Below, in pieces: positions 35,395 to 48,309 of a stretch of DNA of 64,000 bases; position 1 is the first letter of the stretch; every line of letters starts with the position of its first letter. Source of the stretch: Inonotus obliquus (lineage: Eukaryota; Basidiomycota; Agaricomycetes; Hymenochaetales; Hymenochaetaceae); NCBI GenBank assembly GCA_032164295.1, contig JAJHTX010000002.1, positions 1,240,001-1,304,000 of the forward strand. Direction: 5' to 3'. Below the pieces are notes generated by a model. The model did not search any database. It saw only the letters and a list, made by a program, of their open reading frames with translations, and was not told where the DNA came from. The position numbers were made by a program, and so were the translations under genes.

Positions 35395-37816
35395 CTAATT
35401 CTCTTGGACTTTGAACGCTTGCTCGATATTGGCATTCGCCTGTCTAATGAGAGCAACAGCTTCCCTCGAGCGTGGTGTGATTGTGCACTTGAATGGAAGG
35501 GGATGTCTAAGAGAAGCAAGTCCAATCGCACAAGGCAAAGGTACACAAGAAAGATAAAGTAGTCAGTTGCATGTACGTAGGAATGCATAAGAAACACGTA
35601 CGAGACGGCGCCTGTGGTCTGCCTGTGTTTGACCGGGATGGGGATACCCCGCTCGTTCGTCGCAAGTTCGATGTTGAACGTGGAAAGTATGCGCGCTATG
35701 ATAAGATGGAATGCACTCTCGACGTAAAGGACCCCAGGGCAAACTCTATCAAGTCAATCGAGACAAACGGAATACGCGTGAGGCAAGAAGTTTCACAAAA
35801 TAATCAACATAACGGCGAAAGAATCATTCCGAAAATCCAATCCACTCACCGCCTTCCATACCCAAACGCAAACTTTGCCGGATCATTAGCAGAGAAATCA
35901 AGAGAACCCTCCGCATCAAAATACCGTTCTGGCTTGAATTCCATTGGATCGGGGTATACCTCCGGATCGTGTAAAATTCCCCTAAGTTGTTAAAAGAAGA
36001 ATCGAACCAGCAAATTAGTCCAGTCTCTAGCGATAAGATAAAGTGAAAGTAAGAGTGGAGGTACCATGAGTTGCCTAATACGATTGCACCCTTTGGCATG
36101 TAATACCCTTCGTACTCATCATCTTCCCTGAGCATATGCGGAAGACCTGAAAAATCGTCAGTTCGGCCTTAATTAAGATGGGATAGAACAAGGTAACAAA
36201 CGAAGACGTACTCTGGGGAGCAGCGGTATGCCAACGGAAAAGCTCCTTCATTACAGCTGTAACGTAAGGAAGGTCCTTCCTATCCTCATGTGTGGGAAGA
36301 CGTGAGTTACCAATGACAGTATCGATTTCTGCTTGTGCTTTCTTCTGAACTTCGGGATACATGGTCATGGCGAGAATGAAAGCCTTTAGCTGTCCAACGG
36401 ACTGCGAGAATATTTGTTTAATCGCTCGCAAGCGTTGATTGAACGTGGGTGCTTACAGTACCAGAGCCAGCTAATGGCGTCTCCGGTTCAACTTATGAAT
36501 CATATGATGGAGGTTTGGTTAGACTCACCTCCATACGATGTTGTTGAGCAATCCCGGATGGCGTCTTCAATATTCGCACCAGACTCTTCAGCCTTCTCCT
36601 TTCCGTATTTCTCGAGGAGTTCCGAGACGAAGCACGGCATCGGTAAAGTACCATTCGCCTAAGCACGTATACACCAATATCAGAAAACATTCGCTTTGCA
36701 AAATGAGAAATGGAAACAGACCCTTTTCTCCTTCGACGCAAGGAATGGCACGTCGCGTATACCCTGTACATCACTCTGCAGTTGCTCACACATTTTTTGC
36801 GAGAAAGCTCCGGGTACCCATGATGGGACTTTCTTAACTATAGACAAGTTCTTTCAGTACTCCAAGCTGTCAACCTAAATAGAGTGTAGTGAATCCCATG
36901 CGTACAAATCGGAAATGCGTCAGCGAGAAAGGCTCCCGGTCGCGCAAGTTCTGAGATCGTCGCAAGGGCCCGGCTGGCAAGCACTACGTAAATATCGTCG
37001 CGTGTCTTCGGTACGATCCCATACAGAGACATCATAAGTTGCTGCGCGATATATCTATGTACCAGTCCTTTTCCTGTTAGCCTTAGCACCGGAGTTTATC
37101 CGAACACTATAAACACGCACACTCGAACGTGGTCTTCAAAATCAATCGGTCTATCCAGAAGGAGCTCGAGCATTCTCGTTGAAGCGTAATCCTGAGCTGG
37201 ATTGAACATTTGCACCGTACTTGGACCGAACTTGCTTGCAAACAGTCGGCGGTGCAACCTCCAAAGGTCTCCATACTGTATCAGCGCAAACACCCAGTCT
37301 AACCCCGTCCTAGACCACCCGACGGCAGCAAATACTATACTGAGCCATAATCTAACGCGCGGGAGAAGATGAATTACTCACAATTCGCCTAGAAGAGGAA
37401 GCCGCGGGCGATCGGAGTAGATAGATGACCTCTTCTCAAATAGGTCGTTCGCAACTCTGGCAGAATTGAGGATGATGATTGACTGGTTAAATACGGATAC
37501 GTGTACAACCTCGCCTTTTGGATCATCAGTCGCACTCGCAAGTAGGGAGTTGAACAGGCAACATACCGTATTGTCGCCCCCATTTCGTAAACGTATCCCA
37601 TGGGTCTTGCAAAGGCATATGAAAGGTATTTCCGACTAGAGGCAGGGCCTTCGGACCTGGTGGAAGAGGAAGATCTTGTCCCTTCGTCCTCAGGCTTTGT
37701 CTGGCTTCGGACTTTCGCAGCTTCTGGAGAGCGAAGAGACATCCAGCTACGACAGCTCCAGAGAGGAATATCTTGCTAATCGAGAAAATTACTTTGAATA
37801 CGGCGTCGGAGGCCAT
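35395..37816 (-). CDS. Cytochrome P450, array member 1 (OrdA-like; atypical AGSGT oxygen-activation motif)
   Basis: Microsomal class II P450 with an N-terminal membrane anchor (VIFSISKIFLSGAVVAGCLF), the proline hinge LPLPPGPKALPLVGN and 12 exons. K-helix ExxR is KELFRWH; the PERF motif is FKPERYF; the haem loop FAFGYGRR joins VCPG, with the ligand Cys, across an intron. The I-helix motif lies in a 14-nt micro-exon (36457-36470) and reads AGSGT instead of AG(A/S)DT, so the conserved acid is lost. The protein ends AFKVQEN. Best family resemblance is to O-methylsterigmatocystin oxidoreductase-like P450s common in Agaricomycetes; the substrate is unknown. Start chosen at MASDAVFKV; a longer in-frame ATG exists at 37846. 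Confidence 0.9.
36457..36470 (-). other. 14-nt micro-exon with altered I-helix motif (P450 member 1)
   Basis: The exon CTGGCTCTGGTACT on the coding strand is bounded by ..cgccattag and gtaagc... With the preceding exon's last G it encodes AGSGT. Exons of identical length occur at the same place in all eight other P450s in the window. Confidence 0.85.
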
Positions 37817-39207
37817 GATGACCGTTCGTAGCCTATCGTGAACCAAAGAGATGTCAAGAGGGAAGGATTATCAAGATATATCCGTTGCTCCTTATGAAAT
37901 AAAGCAGAGTAATGGAAAGAAGACTGGCTAGCGGGATCACGTAGGGATGAACGACGAATAGTTATAATTCCGGTTGTCCGGTCCACGATGGACCATACAC
38001 AAGGATGAGGTATAGCCACCATAATACTCTTCTGTGCTCCTCGAACCTGAGCTAGACCGGAGGTGGTAACACCAGCGGTAAAAATGAGGCAAGGATTGGC
38101 CACGTTCACTGATGGAATATGAAAATCAGTTCCTTCCAATAGAACGATGGACATCTGCACTAATTTTCGTCAAACAAAGACTCACCTCATCTTGTGCCCA
38201 ACTACACTACACGCCTTTTGAACGTGTTGCATTTAGTCTAGAGCATTAGTAAAAGAAAGGAAAATGTATGTTTGCTCTGTTCTTGGGAGTCCCTTGTTCT
38301 TAGTAGTCGGCTGAACATCGTAATGAAGTGAAGTTATACACTTAGTACAAAACTCGGCGCATCCCGACCAGACGGTGACCCATTTCGGTTACTCTCCTTC
38401 ACGACGCTTCTGCCCATTCAAAGGCTCTTGAACGGAGCCCGGAAGCCTCGGACAGAAGCCAGTGTATTCAAAGCATCAAGATGTTGCTTGGGTACCCGTG
38501 AGGGTTTACCGCGACACGTTGTACAAGCCAGGCTTGCGCGAAAAGGAGTGACCACAGCCAATAGGGTTGGTTGACTTTGATTCTGCTATGAGGCGGCGAA
38601 AGGAATAGCGCGGACACCGGGACAAGGAAAGGGAGAACGGGTAATGATGCTGCCCTAGCACTTGCAGCTTGTCGTCTCGGTCACTCAGGCCACCGAGTTT
38701 AATTGTGCGTGTCATGAATGGCCTCCAGGTCGACATCATAATCATGTTGTTTGGACAGTGGCAGTTCCAATAAGGTGAGCTGACGCTGTCCACAAACTGA
38801 ATAATGTTCAGCACAGACCTGGTCTGGTCAAATGCTTCCACGGTCGTTCGTAATTACCTAATCAAGGGAGGAGAAATTTAAAGGAGGTTTGATAAATATC
38901 TAGTCGCTGATAAATAGTACTCTGTCTGCTGTATAGTACAAATCATTCGCATTACAAACATCCTCAGACTGAACGAAACAAGCATATTCATAGAACATGG
39001 TCTCAAGGAAGAACCCCTACAACAAGTCGGTTTACATCTGAGATTGGAAGACGGAAGATGGTCGAGGGGGAAAAAGAGCGGTGGTTGGAATAGTGATAGA
39101 AAGAACGACGACTCAAGGGACTAAAACGTGAGTATCAGTTGTCAGAAGCCTCTTTACGTGCACCTTGCAGCCTGTCGAAGTAGTCAAAGTACAATCTAAT
39201 CAGCACC
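37817..39207. promoter_or_regulatory. Intergenic region between P450 members 1 and 2
   Basis: 1391 nt, upstream of member 1 and downstream of member 2. Open frames such as 37789-38160 (minus) have no domain and overlap the member 1 start. I recognise no gene, transposon or RNA. Confidence 0.4.
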
Positions 39208-41444
39208 TCACGCGCTTTTGAAGTAGGACTTGGCGTCAGCGGCAGCTTGAGCAATCAACTCGGTTAAGAGCTCCGATCGCGGAGCGAAAGTACACTGGAA
39301 AGGTTCCGGATGGCTATCAAAGGGAAACCTTAGACCTGGGTGTAGCTTATGGGATGAATTACGTACGATACCGCTCCAGATGTAGGATTCAGCTTAACTG
39401 GAATTGGGCTTCCAGAACTATCCTTCGCATGTGAAATGCTGTAGCACTGCAAGATGCTTGCCATTGTTATAAATAGCGTATTCTCCGCGTAATGGTAACC
39501 AGCGCATAGTCTTGGGAGTAGGAGGATCAGAACACGTATATCCATCTCAGAGAATGCATACAAACCTTCTTCCGAATCCGAAAGAGCATTTCACAGGATC
39601 AATGCCAGCAAAATCGAGTTTGCCTTCGGAGTTGAAGTAGCGCTCTGGGCTGAAGCTGAAAGGATCGGGGTAAACTTCCGGATCGTGTGCCATTCTCCTG
39701 TTATCAGCCATTACACTTGGTCAATTGTGATCAATATGGACGAGCTTACCAGGAGTTTCCAATAATTATAGATCCCTTGGGTAAGAAATAGCCATTATAT
39801 ACATCGTCTTCCCTCAACTCGTGAGGCAATGCTTGAGAAAAATAGGTGAAAGCAATATCGTCATGAAGGTGTGCTGTACAATACCTTGAGGAGCGACAGT
39901 ATGCCAGCGGAGTGCTTCTTTCATGATAGCAGTGATGTAAGGAAGACGTTCGCGATCCGCGAACGTAGGAAGCCTGGAAGGGCCAATGACCCGTGCAAGC
40001 TCTTCTTGGCCCTTCTTCTGAACTTTGGGGAAAAGAACCATGGCAAGTATAAAGCTTATCAAAGTAGAGACTGTCTGAAAGGTACGATTAGTGATCGCAA
40101 ATTACAAAACGCGAAGGTCATGTACAGTATCAGAGCCAGCTACCAACAAAGCCTGGCGTCAGCAACAGTTGCGTCATGAGAATATGTTTTCCTACCCCCA
40201 TATCCCAGTGCAGCGCAATCTTGAATCATAGTCTCGATCTCCTTATCATCGTATCCGCGCTCCTGTAGCATATCGGCAACGAAAGACGCGAACGGAGGAG
40301 GCCCGTCATCGACCTACGGTCCACGGAACAGTGATGTTAGCTGGCGAAACTACAGGAAACGGTACTTCTCCCACCAGCTTGGTCTTGCAATCTTGGAAGG
40401 GAGCGAATCTAAGCTTCCGTACATCTTCTGCCCATTGTGCTGCATTTCGCTGATAAGAGGCGCCAGGTAGCCACGCAGGCATACTCTTCACTAGGATTCA
40501 ATACATTGGACCAGACCTGGAGAAAGATGATTGCGGACAGTACTTACAAATGGGGAGATAATTAACGAGCCACGCGCCAGGGCGAGCAGCTATTGATACT
40601 GAATTCATGACGGTTTCGGCAGTTTGGATATACTGGTGCTGTCTGGTTTCAACGAAAATGCCATAAACCGAAAGCGTTATCAATTGACCGGCGTGTCTAT
40701 CGAAATCCAAGACAGTTTAGATCTGTGATTAGTAGCTCTTCTCAACAGACTCACAGCCGCAAGTGGTCAATGAAGCTCTCTGGCGTGTGCAGAAGTCGGT
40801 CTAGCAGCAGAGCCGTGACTCGTTCTTGAACGGGATTATAGATGTGCACTGAGGACCCGCCAAACTTGCTCACAAACGTGCGCCTGTACTTGCGCCACGT
40901 ATCACCGTAGTGAATAAGGCCAAAATTCCAATCAAGATCCATTCTGAACGATGCATATCAGTGGACGCTTCCTTGAGTAACACCGATGCCAGTTTACTTA
41001 CAGGTCATTGAGTAAAGGGAGACGAGGCTTATCTGAATACAGTGATCCTCGCTTCTCGAACAAGTCATTTGCAACTTTGGAACTATTTATATAGATGATA
41101 TGCCGACCGAGTACACTAACGTGCACCAAGTCACCTAGTATCGCTCGTGAGTTGTGCACCTGGGCGAGAACGAAGGACGAACCATATTCTTCTGCCCACC
41201 TAGAAATCGTTTCCCATTCTCGCTCCATGGGCATATCGAGAGCATTTCCAATGATAGGCAGAGGCTTGGGTCCAGGAGGCAGACGCAGTCCGTATCCTTT
41301 GCTTCGCTTGCTGAATTCACAGGTTTTTCTGCCGAAGAAAAGATAGATAGATAGTCCTAATGTCCCGAGAAGAACGGCAGCCGCAAGATCAGAATGCTGG
41401 AGGCTATGGAGGAGAGGTACGCCCTCTAGCAGAGGGAATGACAT
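39208..41444 (-). CDS. Cytochrome P450, array member 2 (OrdA-like)
   Basis: The most divergent complete member of the array. N-terminal anchor (LAAAVLLGTLGLSIYLFF), LRLPPGPKPLPIIGNALDMP, 12 exons. Motifs: AGSDT in a 14-nt micro-exon at 40126-40139; K-helix KEALRWHTVAPQ; the PERF-equivalent FSPERYF; haem loop CSFGFGRR joined to LCAG. The first intron (48 nt) has no stop, so the frame reads through it, but WAEEYG to GDLVHVSVLG is the family join. It ends AAADAKSYFKSA. The differences from members 3-9 (LCAG rather than VCPG; WLPGAS) suggest an older lineage. All motifs needed for activity are present; the substrate is unknown. Confidence 0.92.
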
Positions 41445-43075
41445 GCCGTCAGAAACAATTCCAGCGCCAACGAAAGGAATGAGTGAGGGACGGGTGAGAT
41501 GGTGGTAGAATCAATAGACATACCGGGAGTACAGTGAGAGATTGGCTTTATCTACGTGGTGGAATACATCAGACAAGTGGAGCTACGTTAAATTTTGGAT
41601 GTAAGATGCCACGTTTCGTAAGACTATCCTTATAACTCACCTTTCTTATTCGGTAATGGACATGGATTATGTCAAGTCACGAGCCACCCTTCATCAGCGC
41701 CGACTTTCGTTTCAAAATCAAACGCACATCCAGCAAAGCGGGTCAGCGAGAGTACGCAGTACGGAGTGGATTGAAGAAGCTAAGCATCGGAACACCGAAG
41801 AAGCATCCAGTCACTAGGAAGCGTTCGGCTGCAGAGATTTACCCGAGCCTGAAAGGAAACACTTGTGACCAAGCGAGTCAATAGCTCTTATCCCAACGAG
41901 GACGGTGGTGAAAATGAGGCTGCTGAGCCTGGTGATCTCTCGATGGCGGATGATCAGTAATGGAGGTCGCGCTTCCGTGGTGGGAGAGCAACGACAGGAA
42001 TCGAGAATTCAAACAAAGCAGCATCACTGCTGTCGAAGAGGAACAAACAGCTCTGTCGGGTATTGAATAAGGTATAGTTTGAAAAGATAACGGGGATGTC
42101 TAGTCTCCGTGTACTTAGCTTAAGTTGTCCTTTTCGTGGCGAACTTCTGGAGGTCGATGGCAAGAGTCTTCGGCTGAGAAAGAGCTGCCAGCGTGCATAA
42201 TACGTACGCGAGATTTACGTATAGACACCGAAATCGGAGCAAATACGAAAAAAGTGAAGTATAATATGGTGATGGATGGTGGAAATTGCCACAATCAGCA
42301 ACTTGCAGCATCGCTGAATCCAGTTCGGCGCCGCTGACACTCCATCATGAAGATTGTTGACCATGGAACTTGAAAATGTCTCCCGCTCTAAACGCAATCT
42401 CTGACAGACCTTCAAGGCTGATGCAAGCGACGTAGGCCAAGAACACTAGGGCCTTCCTGAAATTACTAGAACGCGTATTCATGGCCTTCTGGTACTCAAT
42501 AGTAGCACGCGCGTTACATGAAAGTAGCCAGGCACCATCGTAACGTACGTTACAGTAAGGGATACGGCCATCCCAACAAGGACAAAGACGATCGAATTCA
42601 GTGCTACGATCGGATCGGAGTCACCTAACTCCGTCGTATCTCCTCACAGAGATGCGGCAGTATGTCTGATTCAAGAATATCAGAATTCTCCGAAACCTCA
42701 TCAGATCAGCTCTCGGATACAGCGATGGATGAATCTTCACCATACCATTTGTAATTCCTGTATGACCTCGGACATTCGGGACTTGAGTTCGCAACCGATG
42801 GTAATCATGACCTTCGATATCAGGCATGCTGGTGAGAATTGAAGAAGGTACAAGGTAACATTCATTCTTCGGCGTTTACTTTACCGTTGTACCCTGGGCC
42901 TAATATTGTCTCGACGGACACGATGTAAAATATGAGAGCCGGAAATGAAAGTTGGAGATGAAGGCTTCAAGTCAAAATCTTTCTCATATAATGCATAGTG
43001 TCCGATACAACGTCTTGAGACTGACTGAGAGTGAAAGGTAATTCGGCTTGTGATGTAATCGTCTACGATATGTTC
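41445..43075. promoter_or_regulatory. Intergenic region between P450 members 2 and 3
   Basis: 1631 nt. The only frame worth noting is a plus-strand 71-codon ORF (41669-41884), listed separately. Otherwise nothing recognisable. Confidence 0.4.
41669..41884 (+). CDS. Possible small hypothetical protein or gene remnant
   Basis: A 71-aa basic frame (MSSHEPPFISADFRFKI..) with no recognised domain. In another frame just downstream, an acidic stretch (NSSYPNEDGGENEAAEPGDL) runs to a stop at about 41960, which might be a second exon or the tail of a decayed gene; I found no convincing splice pair joining them. It is oriented opposite to all P450s. Chance ORF remains likely. Confidence 0.2.
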   Translation: MSSHEPPFISADFRFKIKRTSSKAGQREYAVRSGLKKLSIGTPKKHPVTRKRSAAEIYPSLKGNTCDQASQ

Positions 43076-45333
43076 TCATTCGATTGCTGAATGAACGAGT
43101 ATCGCCGCTTCCTCGGAGCGTGGCGTAATTGCGCATTCGAACGCATTCGGGTGCCTGTGTCAAGTGAGAAGTCATTCAGGGAGGTCTTGATTCAGGGACA
43201 ATTCCGGTACATACGAAACGAATCCGGACAGTGGCTGATAATTCACGGGAATCACATATCCACGCTCATCTTTCCCGCGAGAGATATCAAATGTCGCAAG
43301 GATTCGTGCTATAACGAGATGTAGCGCGTTCTCTGCAAAAGAAGACCCTGGACAGACTCTGCGTGTAACCCATCGAACATGTATTGCGTCAAGATTATCG
43401 TCCGGTTTCTAGATCAGGACATACCGACGACCATATCCAAATGCAAACTTCGCCGGGTCATTTCTCGAAAAGTTTAGCCGTCCGTCTGAGTCGAAGAATC
43501 GTTCTGGCTTGAATTCCATAGGATCGGGATATAGCTTCTCGTCATGGAGTATTCCCCTGAGCAATGGCAATTACACCTCCACTGTAGACGAAGGACAGGC
43601 GTACACATACCACGAATTACCAATGACGATGGATCCTTTTGGTAGTTGATACCCTTCGTATACATCGGCTTCCTTCAAACTGTGTGGAAGACCTATCAGG
43701 AGTATCAACTCATTCAGAACTCAATGATACCAAGACCATCTATTCAAAGTTTTGTACCTTGTGGGACAGCAACGTGCCATCGAATCACCTCCTTCATTAT
43801 TGCCGTCACGTATGGAAGTTCCTTTCTGTCATCGAATGTAGGTAACCTCGAAGTGCCAATGACCTTATCTATTTCATCCTGAGCTTTCTTTTGGACGGCG
43901 GGGTATAAGGTCATTGCGAGAATGAAAGCCGTCAGTTCTGCAACCGCCTAATTGAAACATTGAGCGTTGTAGTTGTCCCGTTAGGCAGGAATAATAACCC
44001 TTTACAGTATCCAATCCGGCTAGAAAAAGTCCCAGAATGTCGCAAGTCATCAAGATTAGTCGTACTTGGGCGTCGAATATGAGCTCAGACCCACCTGCAT
44101 ACACTTGCATTGCACAATCGGTAATGACACGCTCCAATTCTGGATCTGCACTCTCCTCCTTACTGACTCCGTTCCCCAATAGTTCTGAAACAAAACATGG
44201 CATTTCCAGTGTGCCCGACGACTACACACACGAGCCATTCAATGACAAAATACCATAGGAATCTATGAGAATAAGACAAACCATCATACTCTTTGACGCT
44301 TGAAACAACATGATTCTCAACCATTCGGCATCACTCGCCATTTGATGGGCTAGTTTCTGCGCAGAAGCACCAGGTACCCACGAGGGAACATGTTTCACTA
44401 GAGCCGGGAAATGCAATTAGTACTACTTCGCGGCCTTTCCTGGAAGAAAGGAGAACATACAAAAAGGAAAGACGTCCACGAGAAACACTCCTGGACGAAG
44501 GAGCTCCGAAACCGACGCTTGTGCACGTTCTGCAAGGACAGCATATTCATCATCTCGGGTCTTCGGAATCATTCCGTAAGTCGACAGCATAACGTCCTGC
44601 AACACGTATCTGAGGACCACGATCAGTAGCATGACTTAGACTTGCAGTAGGTAACGTGCAGACGAATGTGGTCTTGGAACTTCTCCGGTTCGTCAAGGAG
44701 GAGCTTGAGCAACTTCAAACTGGTAAGGTCATGTGCGGTATCAAACACTTGTACAGTTCCAGGTCCGAATTTACTGCTGAAAACTCGTCTATATTTCCTC
44801 CAAGTGTCATTATAGGGCATCAAACTAAAATTCCACTCCAGGAAGCCGGTCCTGCATTAGCGTAGTAAGAAGCTCCGAGCTCTCACGAACACATCGTCAC
44901 TTACATTTCTGCGACAAGAGGAAGGCGAGGTCTATCGGAGTAGATGGCAGACTTTCTTTCAAACAGATCGTTGACGGCTTTTGGTGAATTCAAAATAATA
45001 ATCGACTTGTTGAATACTGAGACGTGCACGATTTCGCCTATGCCACCATCAGTCAGTCTGGACGGCGAGGAAGAGTATGAAGACAGACTTACCATATTCT
45101 ACGCTCCATCTCGCGAACGTCTTCCAGGGCTCCTTCATCGGCATGTTAAATGCATTACCAATAAGTGGTAGCGGTGTTGGTCCAGGTGGAAGAGGGAGTC
45201 CATTCGTTCTGGTTCTCGTAACAGCCCCGAAAACTCGGGAAGCAAGAAGAGCGAGAATGCAGCTACCCAAGATGAAGCTACAGAATCGGGTTTCTTCACG
45301 ACCCACGACGTTCGAAACAACGAAGGTACTCAT
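43076..45333 (-). CDS. Cytochrome P450, array member 3 (C-terminal tail probably frameshifted)
   Basis: Start chosen at MSTFVVSNVV; a more distal in-frame ATG at 45438 would add 35 residues before the anchor. Membrane anchor FCSFILGSCILALLASRVF, LPLPPGPTPLPLIGNAFNMP, 12 exons. The I-helix motif is AGLDT in the 14-nt micro-exon (44006-44019); K-helix [27 protein letters not shown] to VCPGSSFAENALHL. The last exon reads HPNAFECAITPRSEEAAILVHSAIE then TGA. A shift of one base would give QSNENIS, matching the family ending (R)QANENMS. So the last roughly ten residues seem altered by a single-base indel; the catalytic core is complete. Activity is probably retained. Confidence 0.88.
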
Positions 45334-46177
45334 TGCCACGATCGACGTCGTGATGCGCAGTGAAGTGCGACAAGGATGAGAGTTTCGAAATGAGGGAAGC
45401 TCGATATCGACCTTATACTCACTGTCTCCCGCGAACAATACAGATCTCTAAGAGGCTCCCATTTTCAAGAAGTAATCTCCCATTGGCCATTGACTTGTTG
45501 CGTTCCAGAGTCTTCGTGATCAGCTGGGAAACCCCTATAGCAGCCCTGAACAAGATCAAGCAACCAGTAAACAAAAGAGACCAAAGAGGCCCAGCACTTA
45601 CGTCTGTCCGGTGCAAAAGTGTTGAATTTAAAGCCTGGTATAACTCAGATGTGATATCCTTGAGTAAATATCGCGTAACAGCCTACATTTCCGGCAGGAA
45701 CTCAAGGTTCAGCACAAACATGGCTGCTTGTACTTTCCTGCTTTCGAGTTTGAGTGGTAGTTTTATCGGTGATCCGAATCTGAGAGCCGGGAGACGGTGC
45801 GGTCCTGCACCGTGCCTTCCACCCTCTCGTGTTTACGAAGGATATACGGTGGAGATATGGGACCGTGAATTACCGTGAATTGTCAACTCGGAAATGGGGA
45901 GCGTCAAAATCATCCTCGAAATCAGAGTCTGGCACGTGCCTGTGGTGTGGGAACATAGCCTACTTCTTAGTACTTCTTCCCATTTAGTTGTCTGTATTCT
46001 TGTTATCGGTATCCGTCAAAAAGTGGATATCACGAGACGACACGATACGACTTAAAGAAGACACGGATGATGACCATCTGCTAAGAATTCACACTCGTTT
46101 CAAAGGGAGGACGGATGCAACCAGACGGACAATACAAGCCTCTCGAAGAGTATCTTACGCTGAGCATTTATACCTTT
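45334..46177. promoter_or_regulatory. Intergenic region between P450 members 3 and 4
   Basis: 844 nt, presumed promoter of member 3 and 3' flank of the decayed member 4. No gene, RNA or repeat recognised. Confidence 0.4.
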
Positions 46178-48309
46178 TTAAGTCTCCGACAGACTGTCAT
46201 TCGCCTGGCGAATAAGTATCATAGCCTCCTGGGAGCGAGGAGCAATCGCACATCTGAATATACCCGGCTGCCTGCATTAGGAGCATGAGGTCAACTCTCA
46301 CAAAGATGGAAGCACATGAAACGTGAAAGAACGTGCGAGACGAAACCGATCGACGGACGATACTCTACAGGCACCAGAACTCCTTTTTTATCCTTCGCGT
46401 GTGAGATAATGAGTGTCGCTATAATCCGGAATATAGCGAGATACAACGCGTTCTCTGCAAAATACACCCCAGGGGAGACTCTGCATTTTTATCCAAGTGC
46501 GTATAGAAGATTAGGTTGTGAGTATAAATAATGGAAGTAGGCACTGCGAAGAACAAAGCACACCGTCGACCGTGTCCAAATGCGAATTTTTCCGGGTCAT
46601 TTCCCGAAAGATCAAGGATCCCCTTTCCGTTGAAGTAGCACTCTGGCTTAAATTCCATCGGATCGGGGTACAGATTCTCGTCATGAAGTATTCCCCTAAG
46701 AATGACGCATTAACGAAACTCAACGTATGGAGGAAAGGGGCGTACCATACATTGGCCATGACGATAGAGTCTTTCGGTAAATGATATCCCTCGTATACTC
46801 ATCTTCCTTGCCATACCTAGAATGGAACGTTGATCAAGGCTGGCTCATGCTCGACCCAAAGGCAGATTCATTATGAAACGTACCCTGCGGGAGAATAGCG
46901 TGTCACCGCAATACTCCGTCACGTACGGGAGATTCTTATTGTCTTCGAAATCAGGTAGCCTCGAAGTACCGACGACCTTGTCCGTTTCATTCTACGAACT
47001 TTCCTGTACGGCGGGGTTTAAGGTCATTGCGAGAATGAATGTCTTCAGACCTGCGACAGCCTAGTTGATATTGTTGGGTATATAATGCTTGAATGAGGCG
47101 TGATTTTAGTGCCTTACAGTATCAGAACTAGCTGCACTAGTATGAGCGGTCGCTTCCTCTTCTGTTCCGCTGAATAATTGGTCTTACCTGCATATGCATT
47201 TGCTGCACAATTACTGACGATATACTCTAACTCTGCGCCGGTATTTTCAACCTCATTCCTGCTTTGGTCCACTGAAAGGTCCGAAACGAAGCATGGCATA
47301 GTTAACGTGCCAGATGATTGTAAATATAGAGCAATTTACCACCATCGTCAGTGCTTCGTGCGCAATGAGAAAACTGCATAACGAACCATTTTCTCTTTCG
47401 TTTCCAGGAACGGTATGTCTCCCATTTTCATCCCGTCGATTTCTAATCTTTGGCTAATTCCTGACCGGAAGCACCGGGCACTCAAGAAGGGATACGTGTT
47501 ACTGGCGATAGTCGAAAGCGGGAATTAGTGATTGTCTTGCATTTGAGTGTTTATTGTGAGAGAAGCCATACAGATGGGAAAGATATCCGCAAGAAACGCT
47601 CCCGGGCGAAGAAGATCTGAAACAGTAGCAACGGTAAGTATAACAAATATGTCATCCCGTATAATACCATAAACAGACATCATAATCGCTTGAGCCATGA
47701 ATCTTTGGGAAACAGTTAGGGTGTAGACCAGTTTGGAAGCAGGAAACGTACAAACGAGCATGATCGGAGAAGCCTTCTGGATCGTCTAAAAGATGCTCAA
47801 GCAGCTTAATACTGGTGAACTCATGGGCGGGGTCAAACTTCTGCACCAACCCTGGGCCAAACTTGCTGCTGTAAATGCGCCTATGTTTCTTGAAGGAGTC
47901 AATATAAGGCATGAGACTGGAAAAAACTTCCCAAATCCAGTTCTATCGGACCTAGTAGATGATAGTTCAGTCACCACGTACAGTTTTGCAACAAGAGGAA
48001 GGGGACGGTCGGAATAAAAAGCGGATCTCTTCTCCAACAAGTCATGGATGGCCTTCGGAGAGTTCAAGATGATATTAGATTGATTGAAAGCAGAGACATG
48101 GACGACCTCGCCTTTGCCACAGTCAATTTGTGAGGTTCTTTGAAAGGTATCTGTAGTGCATTGCCGATGAATGGCAGGGGTTGCGGTCCTGGTGGAAAAG
48201 GGCGAGCACCTCTCCTTGAGTCTGTGGGATACGCGAAAGCTCCCAACACAAGGAGAATAATAATGAGACCAGCGATTACAGTCGCATAGAATGTGCCTTG
48301 AGAGACCAT
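46178..48309 (-). pseudogene. Cytochrome P450 pseudogene, array member 4
   Basis: Collinear with the other members from an MVSQGTFYATVIAG anchor exon to QANDSLSET, but broken many times. The 3' end of exon 1 and its splice donor are deleted (KEP runs into intron sequence). The exon starting near 47496 contains stops TGA (47482-47484, in place of the Trp codon of PSWVPGAS) and TAG (47443-47445). The K-helix exon has a TAG (46992-46994), a deletion of several codons before ExxR, and a TGA at 46903-46905 where RWH is expected. The haem loop reads VSPG: the ligand Cys is Ser (46474-46476). The micro-exon (47118-47131) survives but encodes ASSDT. Small in-frame losses also occur after YGII. It cannot make a functional P450. 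Confidence 0.93.

Noticed and set aside
37789..38160. 123-codon minus-strand ORF upstream of P450 member 1
   Set aside because: It overlaps the member 1 start codon in another frame and contains no family signature.
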